NCBI RefSeq assembly: GCF_000952155.1
Contig: NZ_JYON01000008.1
Span: 1-64,000 of the forward strand
DNA: 64,000 nt
Source of the DNA: Aliterella atlantica CENA595
GTDB lineage: Bacteria > Cyanobacteriota > Cyanobacteriia > Cyanobacteriales > Chroococcidiopsidaceae
Direction of reading: 5' to 3'
Below are positions 8,300-17,116 of the stretch, in pieces. The notes under the pieces are model-generated. The model was not told the DNA's origin and ran no database searches. It saw nothing but the letters and a program-made list of their open reading frames with translations. The number at the start of each line of letters is the position of its first letter. The stretch's first letter is position 1. Made by a program: the position numbers and the translations under genes.

Positions 8300-9337
8300 A
8301 TGGATTTATTTTCTCCATCTTTGCACGTTAAACGTCGAATCTACCTGATTGTTTTAGTTGTTCTAGCTTGTTTGGTAGCGCTGGTTTGGCAGCAGTTCCA
8401 GACCTCCCAGCCGTTAACAAGACCAAAGGTAGAGCAAGTAGAGGTGAAATGGGCGAACGAACCAATTCAACCAATTCCCCTAACAATTGATTTGGATCGA
8501 GATCAGGTTGCTTTGGGCAAGCAACTATTTGAGGATGTTCGCCTTTCTAAAAATAATCAAATTTCCTGCCTTAGTTGCCACAGCTATAGCACAGGAGGTA
8601 CAGATCGCGCCATGCATGAGACTGGGGGCGAAAAATTTGGCGCTATAAATACTCTCAGCGTATTTAATTCAAGCTTCAATTTCCGGTTGAATTGGAGCGG
8701 TAAGTTTGAGCAGTTAGCCCAGCAGATTGATAGCTTGTTACAAAACCCTAAAGTGATGGGAAGTAATTGGCAAGATATCATCGTCAAACTGCGCTCCTCT
8801 AGTCAGTACAGGCAGGCTTTTGCTCGGATTTACCCAGACGGTTTAACTCCCTTTAACGTCAAGGATGCGATCGCTACTTTTGAGCAATCCCTTTACACGC
8901 CCAACTCTCGGTTCGACCAATTTTTACGAGGTAATGCCCAAGCACTGACAGCAGCAGAAAAAGAGGGCTACCGAATTTTCAAAGACTACGGGTGTGTTAG
9001 TTGTCACCAGGGGATCAATGTAGGTGGCAATATGTTTCAACGCTTTGGCGTAATGGGAGACTATTTGGCGAATCGAGGTCATGTTACCAAAGCTGACTTA
9101 GGACGCTTCAACGTCACCCACAACCCAGCAGATCGCTACGTATTTAGAGTTCCCAGCTTACGCAATGTTGCTTTGACTCCGCCTTACTTCCATGATGGCT
9201 CTGCTCAAAATTTAGAGCAGGCGATCGCTGTCATGGCAAAATATCAGCTTGGTCGCCCCCTGTCAAAGCAGCAAACTGACTTAATTACTCAATTTTTAGG
9301 CACTCTGACGGGAGAATATCAAGGAAAACCACTATGA
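8300..9337 (+). CDS. Di-heme cytochrome c peroxidase (CcpA/MauG family)
   Basis: This 345-residue protein has an uncleaved N-terminal membrane anchor (about residues 12-31, RRIYLIVLVVLACLVALVWQ), so the catalytic part faces the periplasm or lumen. Two c-type haem sites are present, CLSCH at 90-94 and CVSCH at 232-236, the spacing of bacterial di-haem peroxidases. The C-terminal RVPSLRNVALTPPYFHDGSA is the family signature near the haem and calcium site. The enzyme would reduce H2O2 with electrons from a small redox carrier, or in MauG-like members oxidise a protein. The stop overlaps the start of the next gene (ATGA), so the two are translationally coupled. Confidence 0.93.
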   Translation: MDLFSPSLHVKRRIYLIVLVVLACLVALVWQQFQTSQPLTRPKVEQVEVKWANEPIQPIPLTIDLDRDQVALGKQLFEDVRLSKNNQISCLSCHSYSTGGTDRAMHETGGEKFGAINTLSVFNSSFNFRLNWSGKFEQLAQQIDSLLQNPKVMGSNWQDIIVKLRSSSQYRQAFARIYPDGLTPFNVKDAIATFEQSLYTPNSRFDQFLRGNAQALTAAEKEGYRIFKDYGCVSCHQGINVGGNMFQRFGVMGDYLANRGHVTKADLGRFNVTHNPADRYVFRVPSLRNVALTPPYFHDGSAQNLEQAIAVMAKYQLGRPLSKQQTDLITQFLGTLTGEYQGKPL

Positions 9338-12066
9338 AATTCTCTAACCTTAGCAAGATTCTCTCTATTCGCCGACATCATGAGACGAAAACAGTTAACA
9401 CCAACTTATCTCATCTACGCGGCTACTTGATTCTGCCAGGGTTAGTGCTGCTATTTGTCTTTCTGTGGCTCAAATCTCAAACAATCGACCTCAATCAACA
9501 TAATTATTACATCATCAACCTCCGACAAACTCAAGAATTGGATGCTCGGATTAATCAAAATGTTTTGCAGGCAAGGTATGGTCTGCTGTCACACTACGAT
9601 CCAATTGTCAATGACATAAAAAAATTAAAAAATATCCAAACGGAACTTCAGCAGGCTCCTAGCTTTATCGATCGCACGAGGCGCGAACAGTTAGATCGGT
9701 TGCTACAGGCAAATATCAAAGTCTGGCAAGAAAAAGAACAATACATTCAGAAATTTCAGTCAGAAAATGCTATTTTACGTAACTCCTTAAGCTATTTTCC
9801 GATCGCCATCAAAGAGCTAGTCGAACAAGATACAACTCCCCCAGCCTTAGCAAACCGCTTGAATACACTGCTGCGCGATCTGCTGCTATTTAACCTCTCA
9901 ACAGACGAAGAGTTAGTTGTACAGATCGACCGTGAAATCGAGCAAATTTTGGCATCCAGCACGCTTGCCAACAACGCCAACTTAAAGTTAGCGATCGCCC
10001 ATGCTCAAATCATCCTCAACAGGCGCTCTCAGGTAGATCGATTAATCCAAAGCGCGATCGCACTACCTACTAGCACAAGTGGAGAAAACCTGACTCAGAC
10101 TTATGATGGTTTCTACCAGCAAGCGCTCGACTCTACCAGTACCTATCGACTCTGGCTGTATCTGCTGTCTTTTGTTTTGCTTGTTAGCGTTGCTACTTGG
10201 ATAATTCTCCGGCTCAAGACTTATGCGATCGCCACAGAGCAAGCGGAGGAAAAATATCGAAGTATTTTTGAGAACTCTGTAGCGGGAATTTTCCAGACAA
10301 CTCCTGATGGACGCTATCTCAGCGCCAATCCTAAACTAGCAGCCATGTATGGCTACGATTCTAGCGAACAGCTAATCCAAAATTTGACAGATATCAATCG
10401 TCAGCTATACGTTTTGCCAGAGCAAAGGCTAGATTTTATCCATCTGCTGATGGCAAATGGTTCGGTGGCGGATTTTGAGTTTGAGGTTTACCGCCGAGAT
10501 GGCACAAAGATTTGGATTTCCCAGAATGCTCGGTTAGTGCGCGATCGCGATCGCAAGTTGCTTTATTACGAAGGTACTGCTACGGACATTACAGTTCGTA
10601 AACTTGCCGAGGCAGCTTTGCAACAAGCAATGGTAGCAGCAGAAGTTGCCAACCGCGCCAAAAGTCAGTTTCTCTCTAATATGAGTCATGAAGTACGTAC
10701 TCCTCTCAATGTGATTTTGGGCTTTACTCAGTTAATGACTCTGGGCGGTTCGCTTACCACACAGCAGCAGGAATATTTAGATACGATTAGTCGCAGTGGC
10801 GAACATCTCCTAGCATTAATCAACGATGTGTTAGAAATGTCCAAGATTGAGGCGGGGAGAACGACGCTAAATGAAAATAGCTTCGATGTTTACAATCTGC
10901 TCGATTCTTTGCAGACAATGTTACAGCTTAAAGCTGAGAGTAAAGGATTAGAGTTAATTTTCGAGCGAGCAAGCGACGTGCCTCAATACATTCGCACTGA
11001 TGAAAGCAAGCTGCGCCAAGTTTTAGTGAATCTGTTAGGTAATGCAATTAAGTTTACACAAGTTGGCAGCGTCACACTGCACGTAAAAGTAGAAAGTTCG
11101 ATCTCACCTCCTCGCCTGCTGTTTGCAGTTAAAGACACAGGGCTGGGTATTGCTATTACAGAACTAAAAAGCCTATTCGATCCTTTTATCCAAACAGAGA
11201 CAGGGCGCAACTCTCAAGAAGGGACGGGACTTGGTTTGCCTATTAGTCAGAAATTTGTTGACTTAATGGGCGGAGAGATTACTGTTGCAAGTCAACTTGG
11301 GTTGGGATCGGTGTTTGAGTTTGAGATTCAAACTAGCACAGTAGTTGCTGATGAAGTCCAAACTACCGTCGAACCATTACAGCAAGTAGTCGGTTTGGAG
11401 GCTGGACAACCTAATTACCGCATTCTCATCGTAGAAGACAAGTTGGAAAATCGGCGGTTGATGGTTGAGCTACTAAGACCAGTTGGTTTTGACGTGCGAG
11501 AGGCAGTAAATGGGCAAGAAGCGATCGCCCTGTGGCAAAGCTGGTCGCCTCAGCTAATTTGGATGGATATGCGGATGCCAGTTATGGACGGTTTTGAGGC
11601 AACCAAACGCATTAAATCTGCTGGCAAGATTGCTCCTGTGGTGATTGCTTTAACTGGAAGCGCCTTTGAAGAAGAGCGCACAGTTGTATTGTCCCAGGGG
11701 TGTGACGACTACGTACGCAAGCCATTTCGAGCTAATGTCATATTTGAGAAAATGGCGGAACATTTGGGAGTCCGCTACCTGTACGATGCAAAACAATTGT
11801 GTAGCGTAGATGAAGACTCGCTGCATCAGCCTACCCTCAGAGGGGAAGAAGTGAAACAGGCATTAGCCCAGATGCCTATCGATTGGCTAGAACACTTGCA
11901 TCAAGCAGCAATAAAGGTAAATGCAAAGCAGGTGCATCACTGGCTCGAGCAAATGCCAATCGCCAACGCTCCTTTAGCTAATGCCTTAACCGAATTAGTT
12001 GGTAACTTTTGTTTTGAGGAGATTGTTACCCTCACTCAGGCAGCATCACGTCAGCATTCTAACTAA
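9334..12066 (+). CDS. Membrane-bound hybrid histidine kinase coupled to the peroxidase
   Basis: The protein has 910 residues. A membrane helix (about 29-48), a helical extracytoplasmic domain (about 50-265, similar in style to DAHL double-helical ligand domains) and a second helix (about 268-292) form the sensor. The cytoplasmic part is PAS (about 300-425, NSVAGIFQTTPDGRYLSANP), HisKA with His452 in SNMSHEVRTPLN, HATPase (LVNLLGNAIKF; DTGLGI; GTGLGLPIS) and a receiver with Asp745 in WMDMRMP. A 100-residue tail has no Hpt histidine motif that I can see. ATGA overlap with the peroxidase suggests that it senses a peroxidase-related redox state (inference). Confidence 0.9.
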   Translation: MKFSNLSKILSIRRHHETKTVNTNLSHLRGYLILPGLVLLFVFLWLKSQTIDLNQHNYYIINLRQTQELDARINQNVLQARYGLLSHYDPIVNDIKKLKNIQTELQQAPSFIDRTRREQLDRLLQANIKVWQEKEQYIQKFQSENAILRNSLSYFPIAIKELVEQDTTPPALANRLNTLLRDLLLFNLSTDEELVVQIDREIEQILASSTLANNANLKLAIAHAQIILNRRSQVDRLIQSAIALPTSTSGENLTQTYDGFYQQALDSTSTYRLWLYLLSFVLLVSVATWIILRLKTYAIATEQAEEKYRSIFENSVAGIFQTTPDGRYLSANPKLAAMYGYDSSEQLIQNLTDINRQLYVLPEQRLDFIHLLMANGSVADFEFEVYRRDGTKIWISQNARLVRDRDRKLLYYEGTATDITVRKLAEAALQQAMVAAEVANRAKSQFLSNMSHEVRTPLNVILGFTQLMTLGGSLTTQQQEYLDTISRSGEHLLALINDVLEMSKIEAGRTTLNENSFDVYNLLDSLQTMLQLKAESKGLELIFERASDVPQYIRTDESKLRQVLVNLLGNAIKFTQVGSVTLHVKVESSISPPRLLFAVKDTGLGIAITELKSLFDPFIQTETGRNSQEGTGLGLPISQKFVDLMGGEITVASQLGLGSVFEFEIQTSTVVADEVQTTVEPLQQVVGLEAGQPNYRILIVEDKLENRRLMVELLRPVGFDVREAVNGQEAIALWQSWSPQLIWMDMRMPVMDGFEATKRIKSAGKIAPVVIALTGSAFEEERTVVLSQGCDDYVRKPFRANVIFEKMAEHLGVRYLYDAKQLCSVDEDSLHQPTLRGEEVKQALAQMPIDWLEHLHQAAIKVNAKQVHHWLEQMPIANAPLANALTELVGNFCFEEIVTLTQAASRQHSN

Positions 12067-12255
12067 CGAGCGATGTTTCTCGATGAGTTATACCAGAACT
12101 TAGCGATCGATCTGACGGATGGTAGAAATGCTTGCACATTCATCCTGTGCGCGGCAAGTCTCACCAAGATAGTCTTGAATCTTCGCAGCTATTATGCTTT
12201 CGCCAATAAATTAGCTTCAAGCAGCGTCAAGATGCTTGCCCTTCATTTGTTTCTC

Positions 12256-12289
12256 GCTCCTCCCCATATCTTCAAGAATGGGGAGGAGC
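12256..12289. terminator. Bidirectional hairpin between convergent genes
   Basis: A perfect 12-bp stem GCTCCTCCCCAT / ATGGGGAGGAGC with a 10-base loop lies between the kinase stop (12066) and the stop of the minus-strand DHS-like gene (12311). No strong T-run follows on either strand, so termination efficiency is uncertain. Confidence 0.6.
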
Positions 12290-12310
12290 AAATACAGTTA
12301 ATAACAACTG

Positions 12311-13501
12311 CTATGGACTATTGGGAATCAGCCTGCCGCAAGGATAAGTAGCTGTTTGCTCGGAGGCATTTTCAGCTACCGCTGCAGGGATTTCTTCTAC
12401 GGGGCGATTTTTGGCGGCGAGATAGTCTGCTTGCAATTTTGCTAGCATATCCTCCCGCTTGTCGTACAAACGCTTCAATGGGCGCGGCTGACATTGTTGC
12501 ATGACATAAGCAGTTAGTAGCGGTAGGGCGATCGTGCTATCTGTATAACAAACAATTGTACTGGGCAACTCTTCGGGGTCGATTTTGCCCCAACTTACAG
12601 CCTCCGATGGCGTTGCGCCAGAAAGTCCGCCAGTATCGGGACGCGCATCGGTAAATTGAATAAAGTAGTCGTGTCCTCTTTCTTCTAACCCCAACACTTC
12701 GTGCAACTGGGGCTGAGTTTGCAAAAGGAAGTTTTTTGGACTACCGCCGCCGATAATTACCGCCGCACTTTTGCCTTCTATATCAGCTATACCAGAATTT
12801 CGGGCGCTATAGGCGATCGCTGCTGTTTCATTTACATCTATTGAAGGATCGATAATCAATTTCGATCCCTCCAATGCCAAAGCCGCAACGTTCATCCCAA
12901 TCGAGCTATCCCCAGGCGATGAAGTATAAATTGGCACTCCACACTCATAAGCTGTAGCTAATAAACAAGAATGCTTGACTCCAATTTGCTTTTCTACTTC
13001 CCTAACATACTTACCTAGCAAATGGTGAAATTCTGCCGTACCCATCCGCTTTTGAAACGGTTCTGCTTGTAAAATCTTGCGGATAAAAGCATCAGTTTCT
13101 AGCAACACATCGTAGCCAAACATAATGTCATAGATGCGGATTGTCCCTTCTTGGCGCAACTTGACATCATCAACAAAAGGATGCCCAGAATAAAGTTCAA
13201 ACCCCAATCCATAATGCAAATCGTGATAGAGATTTGCGCCCGTACTAATCGCCCAATCAATAAAACCATTGCGGATTAGCGGTGCAAGTACGGAAACGCC
13301 AAAGCCAGCAGGTGTCATTGCACCAGACAAGCTAACGCCGACAGTAACGCCTGCTTGTAGTACATCCTTACTTAACAACTGGCAGATTTCCCGCAGCCGC
13401 GCTGAATTATATGCCGTAAAATAATTATCAATCAAATCCACCACGCTAATTTGTGCCTGCATGGGCGTGGGAGAGATTTTGTTGCTAGGCAATTTTGACA
13501 T
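12311..13501 (-). CDS. Deoxyhypusine synthase-like protein
   Basis: This 396-residue NAD-dependent enzyme belongs to the deoxyhypusine synthase fold. Recognisable parts are [35 protein letters not shown], the NAD-site segment [36 protein letters not shown] and the active-site EAVSWGKI, whose Lys306 matches the lysine that forms the enamine/imine in deoxyhypusine synthase. Bacteria lack eIF5A, and characterised bacterial relatives make homospermidine or act in other polyamine chemistry, so polyamine aminobutyl transfer is the likely role (inference). The C-terminal 50 residues are low-complexity Ala/Glu. It lies 31 bases after the macrodomain gene, probably in one operon. Confidence 0.85.
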   Translation of the reverse strand: MSKLPSNKISPTPMQAQISVVDLIDNYFTAYNSARLREICQLLSKDVLQAGVTVGVSLSGAMTPAGFGVSVLAPLIRNGFIDWAISTGANLYHDLHYGLGFELYSGHPFVDDVKLRQEGTIRIYDIMFGYDVLLETDAFIRKILQAEPFQKRMGTAEFHHLLGKYVREVEKQIGVKHSCLLATAYECGVPIYTSSPGDSSIGMNVAALALEGSKLIIDPSIDVNETAAIAYSARNSGIADIEGKSAAVIIGGGSPKNFLLQTQPQLHEVLGLEERGHDYFIQFTDARPDTGGLSGATPSEAVSWGKIDPEELPSTIVCYTDSTIALPLLTAYVMQQCQPRPLKRLYDKREDMLAKLQADYLAAKNRPVEEIPAAVAENASEQTATYPCGRLIPNSP

Positions 13502-13532
13502 TTTTATCCTTTAAATAGACACGCCATCTAAT

Positions 13533-14048
13533 TTAGCCATTTTCAGCGCTTTGTTTCACGGCATCTAGGTAACAATTATAAGAATCTTGGCTAAAGCAAA
13601 CTAAAATTACTTCGGCAATGCTGTCATCGCTAGCTAAAAAGCGCCGAACTTCACTAACGGCAATTTTGGCGGCTCTTTCTACCGGAAATCTATACACGCC
13701 CGTACTAATAGCCGGAAATGCGACTGCTTTTATCTCATACTCTTGAGCTATTTCCAAACTCCGGCGATAGCAACTAGCCAATAACTCATCTTCATTGTAG
13801 TTCCCACCTTGCCAAACAGGACCAACTGTATGAATGACCCATTTTGCAGGCAAGTTATAGCCTCTAGTAATCTTCGCATCGCCAGTATCGCAGCCATTTA
13901 GCTTGCGACATTCTGCTAGTAATTCTGGTCCCGCAGCGCGATGAATCGCCCCATCCACACCGCCACCACCAAGCAAAGATTCATTAGCAGCATTAACGAT
14001 CGCATCTACTTCTAACTTAGTGATATCGCCTTGCATCACCCTTATCAT
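13533..14048 (-). CDS. Macrodomain protein (ADP-ribose/O-acetyl-ADP-ribose hydrolase type)
   Basis: This 171-residue protein is a single macrodomain. The opening [20 protein letters not shown] and the loop [20 protein letters not shown] (about residues 22-41) are the MacroD/YmdB ADP-ribose site with the catalytic Asn and Asp. [15 protein letters not shown] is the second binding loop. Family members remove ADP-ribose from proteins or hydrolyse O-acetyl-ADP-ribose. It is first in a minus-strand pair with the DHS-like gene and divergent from cobO, the start codons being 66 bases apart. The shared NAD-related chemistry makes a functional link attractive but unproven. Confidence 0.92.
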   Translation of the reverse strand: MIRVMQGDITKLEVDAIVNAANESLLGGGGVDGAIHRAAGPELLAECRKLNGCDTGDAKITRGYNLPAKWVIHTVGPVWQGGNYNEDELLASCYRRSLEIAQEYEIKAVAFPAISTGVYRFPVERAAKIAVSEVRRFLASDDSIAEVILVCFSQDSYNCYLDAVKQSAENG

Positions 14049-14114
14049 AAATTAACTCTCCGTTTTCCCGATCTTGGTTCATCCTTAAGTAATGGTGGCA
14101 ATTGTTTAAGATTG

Positions 14115-14744
14115 ATGCAAACTAATTTAAATAACGAATCAGATTTGACAGCGGAACAATACCAGCGCAAGATGCAAAGGCGCAAGGAAGTTCAACAAGA
14201 GCGCGTTGCTAAAGCGTCACTGGAAAAAGGTTTAATTATCGTTAACACGGGTAACGGTAAAGGCAAAACTACAGCAGCATTGGGAATGGTGCTAAGATCC
14301 CTAGGTCATGGTTATAAAGTTGCGATCGTGCAATTTATTAAAGGCGCATGGGAACCTGCGGAAAAAGCTGTATTTAGTCTATGGCAAGACCAGCTAGTAT
14401 TTTATGCAATGGGTGAAGGCTTTACTTGGGAAACTCAAGATCGAGAGCGAGATATCGAAAAAGCGCAAGCAGCTTGGCAAACTGCTTTGACATTTATTGC
14501 TAACCCAGACTATAAATTAGTGCTGTTAGATGAAGTAAATGTTGCCCTCAAGCTTGGTTATTTGCAAGTTAACGATATTTTAGCAGGACTAGAACAAAAG
14601 CCTGCTGATACTCATGTCATTCTTACAGGTAGAGGCGCTCCAGCAGAGCTAATTGAACAAGCAGATTTAGTTACAGAAATGACTTTAATTAAGCATCCTT
14701 TCCGCGAACAAGGTGTAAAAGCACAACCAGGAATTGAGTTTTAG
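14115..14744 (+). CDS. cobO: Cob(I)yrinic acid a,c-diamide adenosyltransferase
   Basis: This 209-residue cytoplasmic enzyme transfers the adenosyl group from ATP to Co(I) corrinoids in coenzyme B12 synthesis and salvage. The ATP P-loop is GNGKGKTTAALGM. IVQFIKGAWEPAEKAVF and LVLLDEVNVALKLGYL are the substrate and Walker B segments of the CobA/CobO/BtuR family. VILTGRGAPAELIEQADLVTEM leads to the end HPFREQGVKAQPGIEF, a full-length family C-terminus. I chose the ATG at 14115 because the open frame upstream overlaps the macrodomain gene and has no family similarity. No cobalamin riboswitch is visible in the short leader. Confidence 0.93.
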   Translation: MQTNLNNESDLTAEQYQRKMQRRKEVQQERVAKASLEKGLIIVNTGNGKGKTTAALGMVLRSLGHGYKVAIVQFIKGAWEPAEKAVFSLWQDQLVFYAMGEGFTWETQDRERDIEKAQAAWQTALTFIANPDYKLVLLDEVNVALKLGYLQVNDILAGLEQKPADTHVILTGRGAPAELIEQADLVTEMTLIKHPFREQGVKAQPGIEF

Positions 14745-14751
14745 AAATAGC

Positions 14752-14777
14752 GGGGTGCGTTGCCTTGCAACACACCC
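14752..14777. repeat. GGGTGCGTTGC palindromic repeat, copy 1
   Basis: The stem GGGTGCGTTGC / GCAACACACCC has a 3-base loop and one mismatch (G-T in the minus-strand RNA). It fills the 35-base gap between two convergent stops, cobO (14744) and the minus-strand gene ending at 14780. Near-identical copies lie at 17091 and 18918, each directly 3' of a minus-strand gene. It may act as a terminator or RNA 3'-end stabiliser. Confidence 0.8.
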
Positions 14778-14779
14778 TA

Positions 14780-15382
14780 CTATTGCTGGTAGTTACTTTT
14801 GCAGGCTGCCAAGATTTGTCTGTCGCTTGAAGTTACAGTATTTATCTGGTGGTAGTTTTGCAGCGCTACTGAGTAGGGAGTAGAAACTGTACTATCGATA
14901 TCGTCTCCCATTGGGCTAGCGTTAATTGCTGCTACTTGGTGGTTATTGCTCACACCAGATGGATCGGGATATGCTTCTGTTTCTGGTCCCTCAGCTAGCA
15001 ACAATGCTAACTCTCCGGCTGTAATTGTCCCGTTGAAACAATTAAATTCGGAATGAGGTAGATAAAATGCTCCAATTACCTTACCTCTATTGACTTCCAA
15101 TACTATATACTCTTGACCTACTTGCTGCGGTTGCGGCGATTGACCATATAAGTAAATACCATCTTTATCTGGTAATTTGCCTTTAATTGCATTATCAGAC
15201 TGTTTAACCATGCTTTGACCCCGAATAGCAACTTTAACTTGGTGCAGTTGTGGTAGCTCTTTTGTCAAAGCTGGCTTAGTAGCGCCCGTAAAAATACTGA
15301 GAACTACAAATAAGCTAGTTACTGAGGCTGTACTGAAATGATGCCGTCCTAAAAAAAACTTAATAATGTGGTCAAGCATCAT
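14780..15382 (-). CDS. Exported hypothetical protein of cyanobacterial type
   Basis: This 200-residue protein has an N-terminal hydrophobic stretch (about residues 18-38, TASVTSLFVVLSIFTGATKP) that acts as a signal peptide or anchor. The mature part contains DKDGIYLYGQSPQPQQVGQE and YIVLEVNRGKVIGAFYLPHS, which I recall from conserved cyanobacterial hypotheticals without a known function. Two cysteines, about residues 122 and 194, could pair. No catalytic motif is visible. It is monocistronic, with the stop abutting a palindromic repeat. Confidence 0.6.
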   Translation of the reverse strand: MMLDHIIKFFLGRHHFSTASVTSLFVVLSIFTGATKPALTKELPQLHQVKVAIRGQSMVKQSDNAIKGKLPDKDGIYLYGQSPQPQQVGQEYIVLEVNRGKVIGAFYLPHSEFNCFNGTITAGELALLLAEGPETEAYPDPSGVSNNHQVAAINASPMGDDIDSTVSTPYSVALQNYHQINTVTSSDRQILAACKSNYQQ

Positions 15383-15566
15383 ATCTACCTCTAATAGTTG
15401 GCTTTAATTTAAAAATATTTTGTGTTTGTCATATTTAAAGCATACCCAACTTGCTATGCTTTCTTATTACTTCAAAAGTGAGACTTTTATTTCCGTAATA
15501 ATTAGTAACTTTGACGAAGTAGTTGATTTTACTGAGATTAAGCCTTGCCAGAAATTAGCACCATAC

Positions 15567-15596
15567 AAAAAAGCACCTCCTCCAGCGAGGAGATGC
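15567..15596 (-). terminator. Rho-independent terminator of the sigma factor gene
   Basis: On the minus strand the 10-bp stem GCATCTCCTC / GAGGAGGTGC with loop GCTG is followed by TTTTTT. One pair is a G-T wobble. It lies about 70 bases after the sigma factor stop at 15666 and reads in its direction. Confidence 0.85.
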
Positions 15597-15665
15597 ATTA
15601 TTAAATACACAAAGTCTTTAATTAGTATTGTGTATTGTAAAGTTTGTGTAGACTCTGTTTACAAA

Positions 15666-16649
15666 CTAGCTAGCAATATATTCCTGCACGTTCTCGCGGC
15701 GGCGGCGCAAGTGTGCTAAGGCTTGATGCTCTAGTTGGCGCACTCTTTCCCGACTGAGGTTGAGCCGTTCGCCAACTTTGGCTAAAGATAGTTCGTTTCC
15801 ATCTTGCAAACCAAAGCGCAGACTAAGAACTTCTCGCTGCTGCGGTGTCAGTTCTGCTAACAGAGTATCGATATCTTGACGTAAGGATTCTTGCGTCATG
15901 TAATGATCTGGAGATGGTCCTTCGTCTTCTAGCAAGTCTTGCAACTCGGTATCTTGGTTGTCTCCAACGCGGATATCTAGCGACACTGGCTGACGAGAAA
16001 GATTCAAATACTCGCGGATTTGAGCAGGTTCAAGCTCAAGAGCTTCGGCAATTTCCCCAGCATTGGGCGATCGCCCCAAGGTTTGCGCTAGCTCGCGCTG
16101 CACTTTCTTGATCTTATTGAGCTTCTCGGTAATATGGATGGGAAGCCTAATCGTGCGAGCTTGTTGAGCGATCGCACGGGTAATTGCTTGGCGAATCCAC
16201 CAGTAAGCATACGTCGAGAACTTATAACCGCGCATGGGGTCAAACTTCTCTACGCCGCGCTCTAATCCCATAGTTCCTTCTTGGATCAAATCCAAAAATT
16301 CCATGTTGCGCTTCTGATACTTTTTCGCGATCGCCACAACTAAGCGCAGGTTCGCTTCGATCATTTTCTGCTTGGCTCTTTGTCCGCGCCGAATTACATC
16401 TTCAACTTCGGCTTCGGGCAATTCTACTTTTGCCGCCCATTGACTAAGCGTAGGTTCGCTGCCTAATTTCTTGGCTAGAGCCTCTTTAGCTTCAATCAGC
16501 GACATCATGTGCTGCACCTGCTTACCGTAAACAATCTCTTGTTCGCGGGTTAATAGCGGTACTCTACCAATCTCCCGCAGATAGGTACGAACCATATCAG
16601 CCGTGAACTTGGTCGGGGGTGTTTCAGTTTTGGTGTTAACAGTGGGCAT
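15666..16649 (-). CDS. Group 2 RNA polymerase sigma-70 factor
   Basis: This 327-residue RpoD-like factor lacks the long region 1.1 of primary sigma. Region 1.2 is TADMVRTYLREIGRVPLLTR. Regions 2.1-2.4 run through NLRLVVAIAKKYQKRNMEFL, DLIQEGTMGLERGVEKFDP and YAYWWIRQAITRAIA. Region 3 is LPIHITEKLNKIKKVQREL. Region 4.2 helix-turn-helix is LAKVGERLNLSRERVRQLEH. It is close to the SigB/SigD class of cyanobacteria, which adjust transcription under light, redox, carbon or stress changes; I cannot separate the two by eye. It has its own terminator and a long leader with a candidate promoter. Confidence 0.93.
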   Translation of the reverse strand: MPTVNTKTETPPTKFTADMVRTYLREIGRVPLLTREQEIVYGKQVQHMMSLIEAKEALAKKLGSEPTLSQWAAKVELPEAEVEDVIRRGQRAKQKMIEANLRLVVAIAKKYQKRNMEFLDLIQEGTMGLERGVEKFDPMRGYKFSTYAYWWIRQAITRAIAQQARTIRLPIHITEKLNKIKKVQRELAQTLGRSPNAGEIAEALELEPAQIREYLNLSRQPVSLDIRVGDNQDTELQDLLEDEGPSPDHYMTQESLRQDIDTLLAELTPQQREVLSLRFGLQDGNELSLAKVGERLNLSRERVRQLEHQALAHLRRRRENVQEYIAS

Positions 16650-16893
16650 TGGTGCGTCGTCAACTCCGTAGACAATTGGATTGCTGAATGGCTAAAGCTG
16701 GACGGGAACAGCGTTACTTATTTATATCTGGACATTAGCTAAATATTGCTTGACTTACATCCTACAGAAGGTGTAGAGACGCTATTTCTATAAGGTAAGT
16801 TTCCCGTCGGCTATGAAAATTTGCATCTACTAAGGATTCATTTGTTTGTAACTCAAGAAGTGAGTTGGAATAACTTGAAGTCGATATGACTTT

Positions 16894-16923
16894 AGTATAA
16901 TACAGATTGAGCTATGCGAACAA
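16894..16923 (-). promoter_or_regulatory. Candidate sigma-70 promoter for the group 2 sigma gene
   Basis: On the minus strand TTGTTC is followed after 18 bases by TATACT, a fair -35/-10 pair. It lies about 245 bases upstream of the ATG at 16649, so the mRNA would have a long 5' leader. This is a pattern match only. Confidence 0.35.
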
Positions 16924-17090
16924 GTTTTTGCAAAAGTATTTTTTCTAGGGTAAAGGTAGCTAGATTGCCTTTAACTTGGCGAATAAGAGGCGATCGCGCT
17001 ACTCTTTATATGATCGCTCGAAAGCCTGGTAAATAGGTACTAGAAAGCAGCCGGATAACCGAACTTTTGGCTGCTAGATATTACGAATAA

Positions 17091-17113
17091 GGTGCGTTGA
17101 CTTGCAACGCACC
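17091..17113. repeat. GGTGCGTTG palindromic repeat, copy 2
   Basis: The perfect 9-bp stem GGTGCGTTG / CAACGCACC with a 5-base loop lies 3 bases beyond the stop of the HerA-like gene (17117, minus strand). It has the same core as the copies at 14752 and 18918. Confidence 0.8.
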
Positions 17114-17116
17114 CTA

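Larger units (their letters stand above)
16650..17116. other. Long leader of the sigma gene plus palindromic repeat
   Basis: No gene is seen in this 467-base gap. The part next to the sigma gene is its leader, with a candidate promoter near 16894-16923. The far end holds copy 2 of the GGTGCGTTG palindrome beside the stop of the HerA-like gene. Two HIP1-like cores lie near 16992-17020. Confidence 0.6.

Noticed and set aside
12073-12351. 92-codon plus-strand frame after the hybrid kinase
   Set aside because: It overlaps the 3' end of the DHS-like gene and runs through the terminator hairpin at 12256-12289. The peptide has no family pattern.
15420-15719. 99-codon plus-strand frame
   Set aside because: It crosses the sigma factor terminator and overlaps the sigma gene end. 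It has no ribosome site or recognisable domain.
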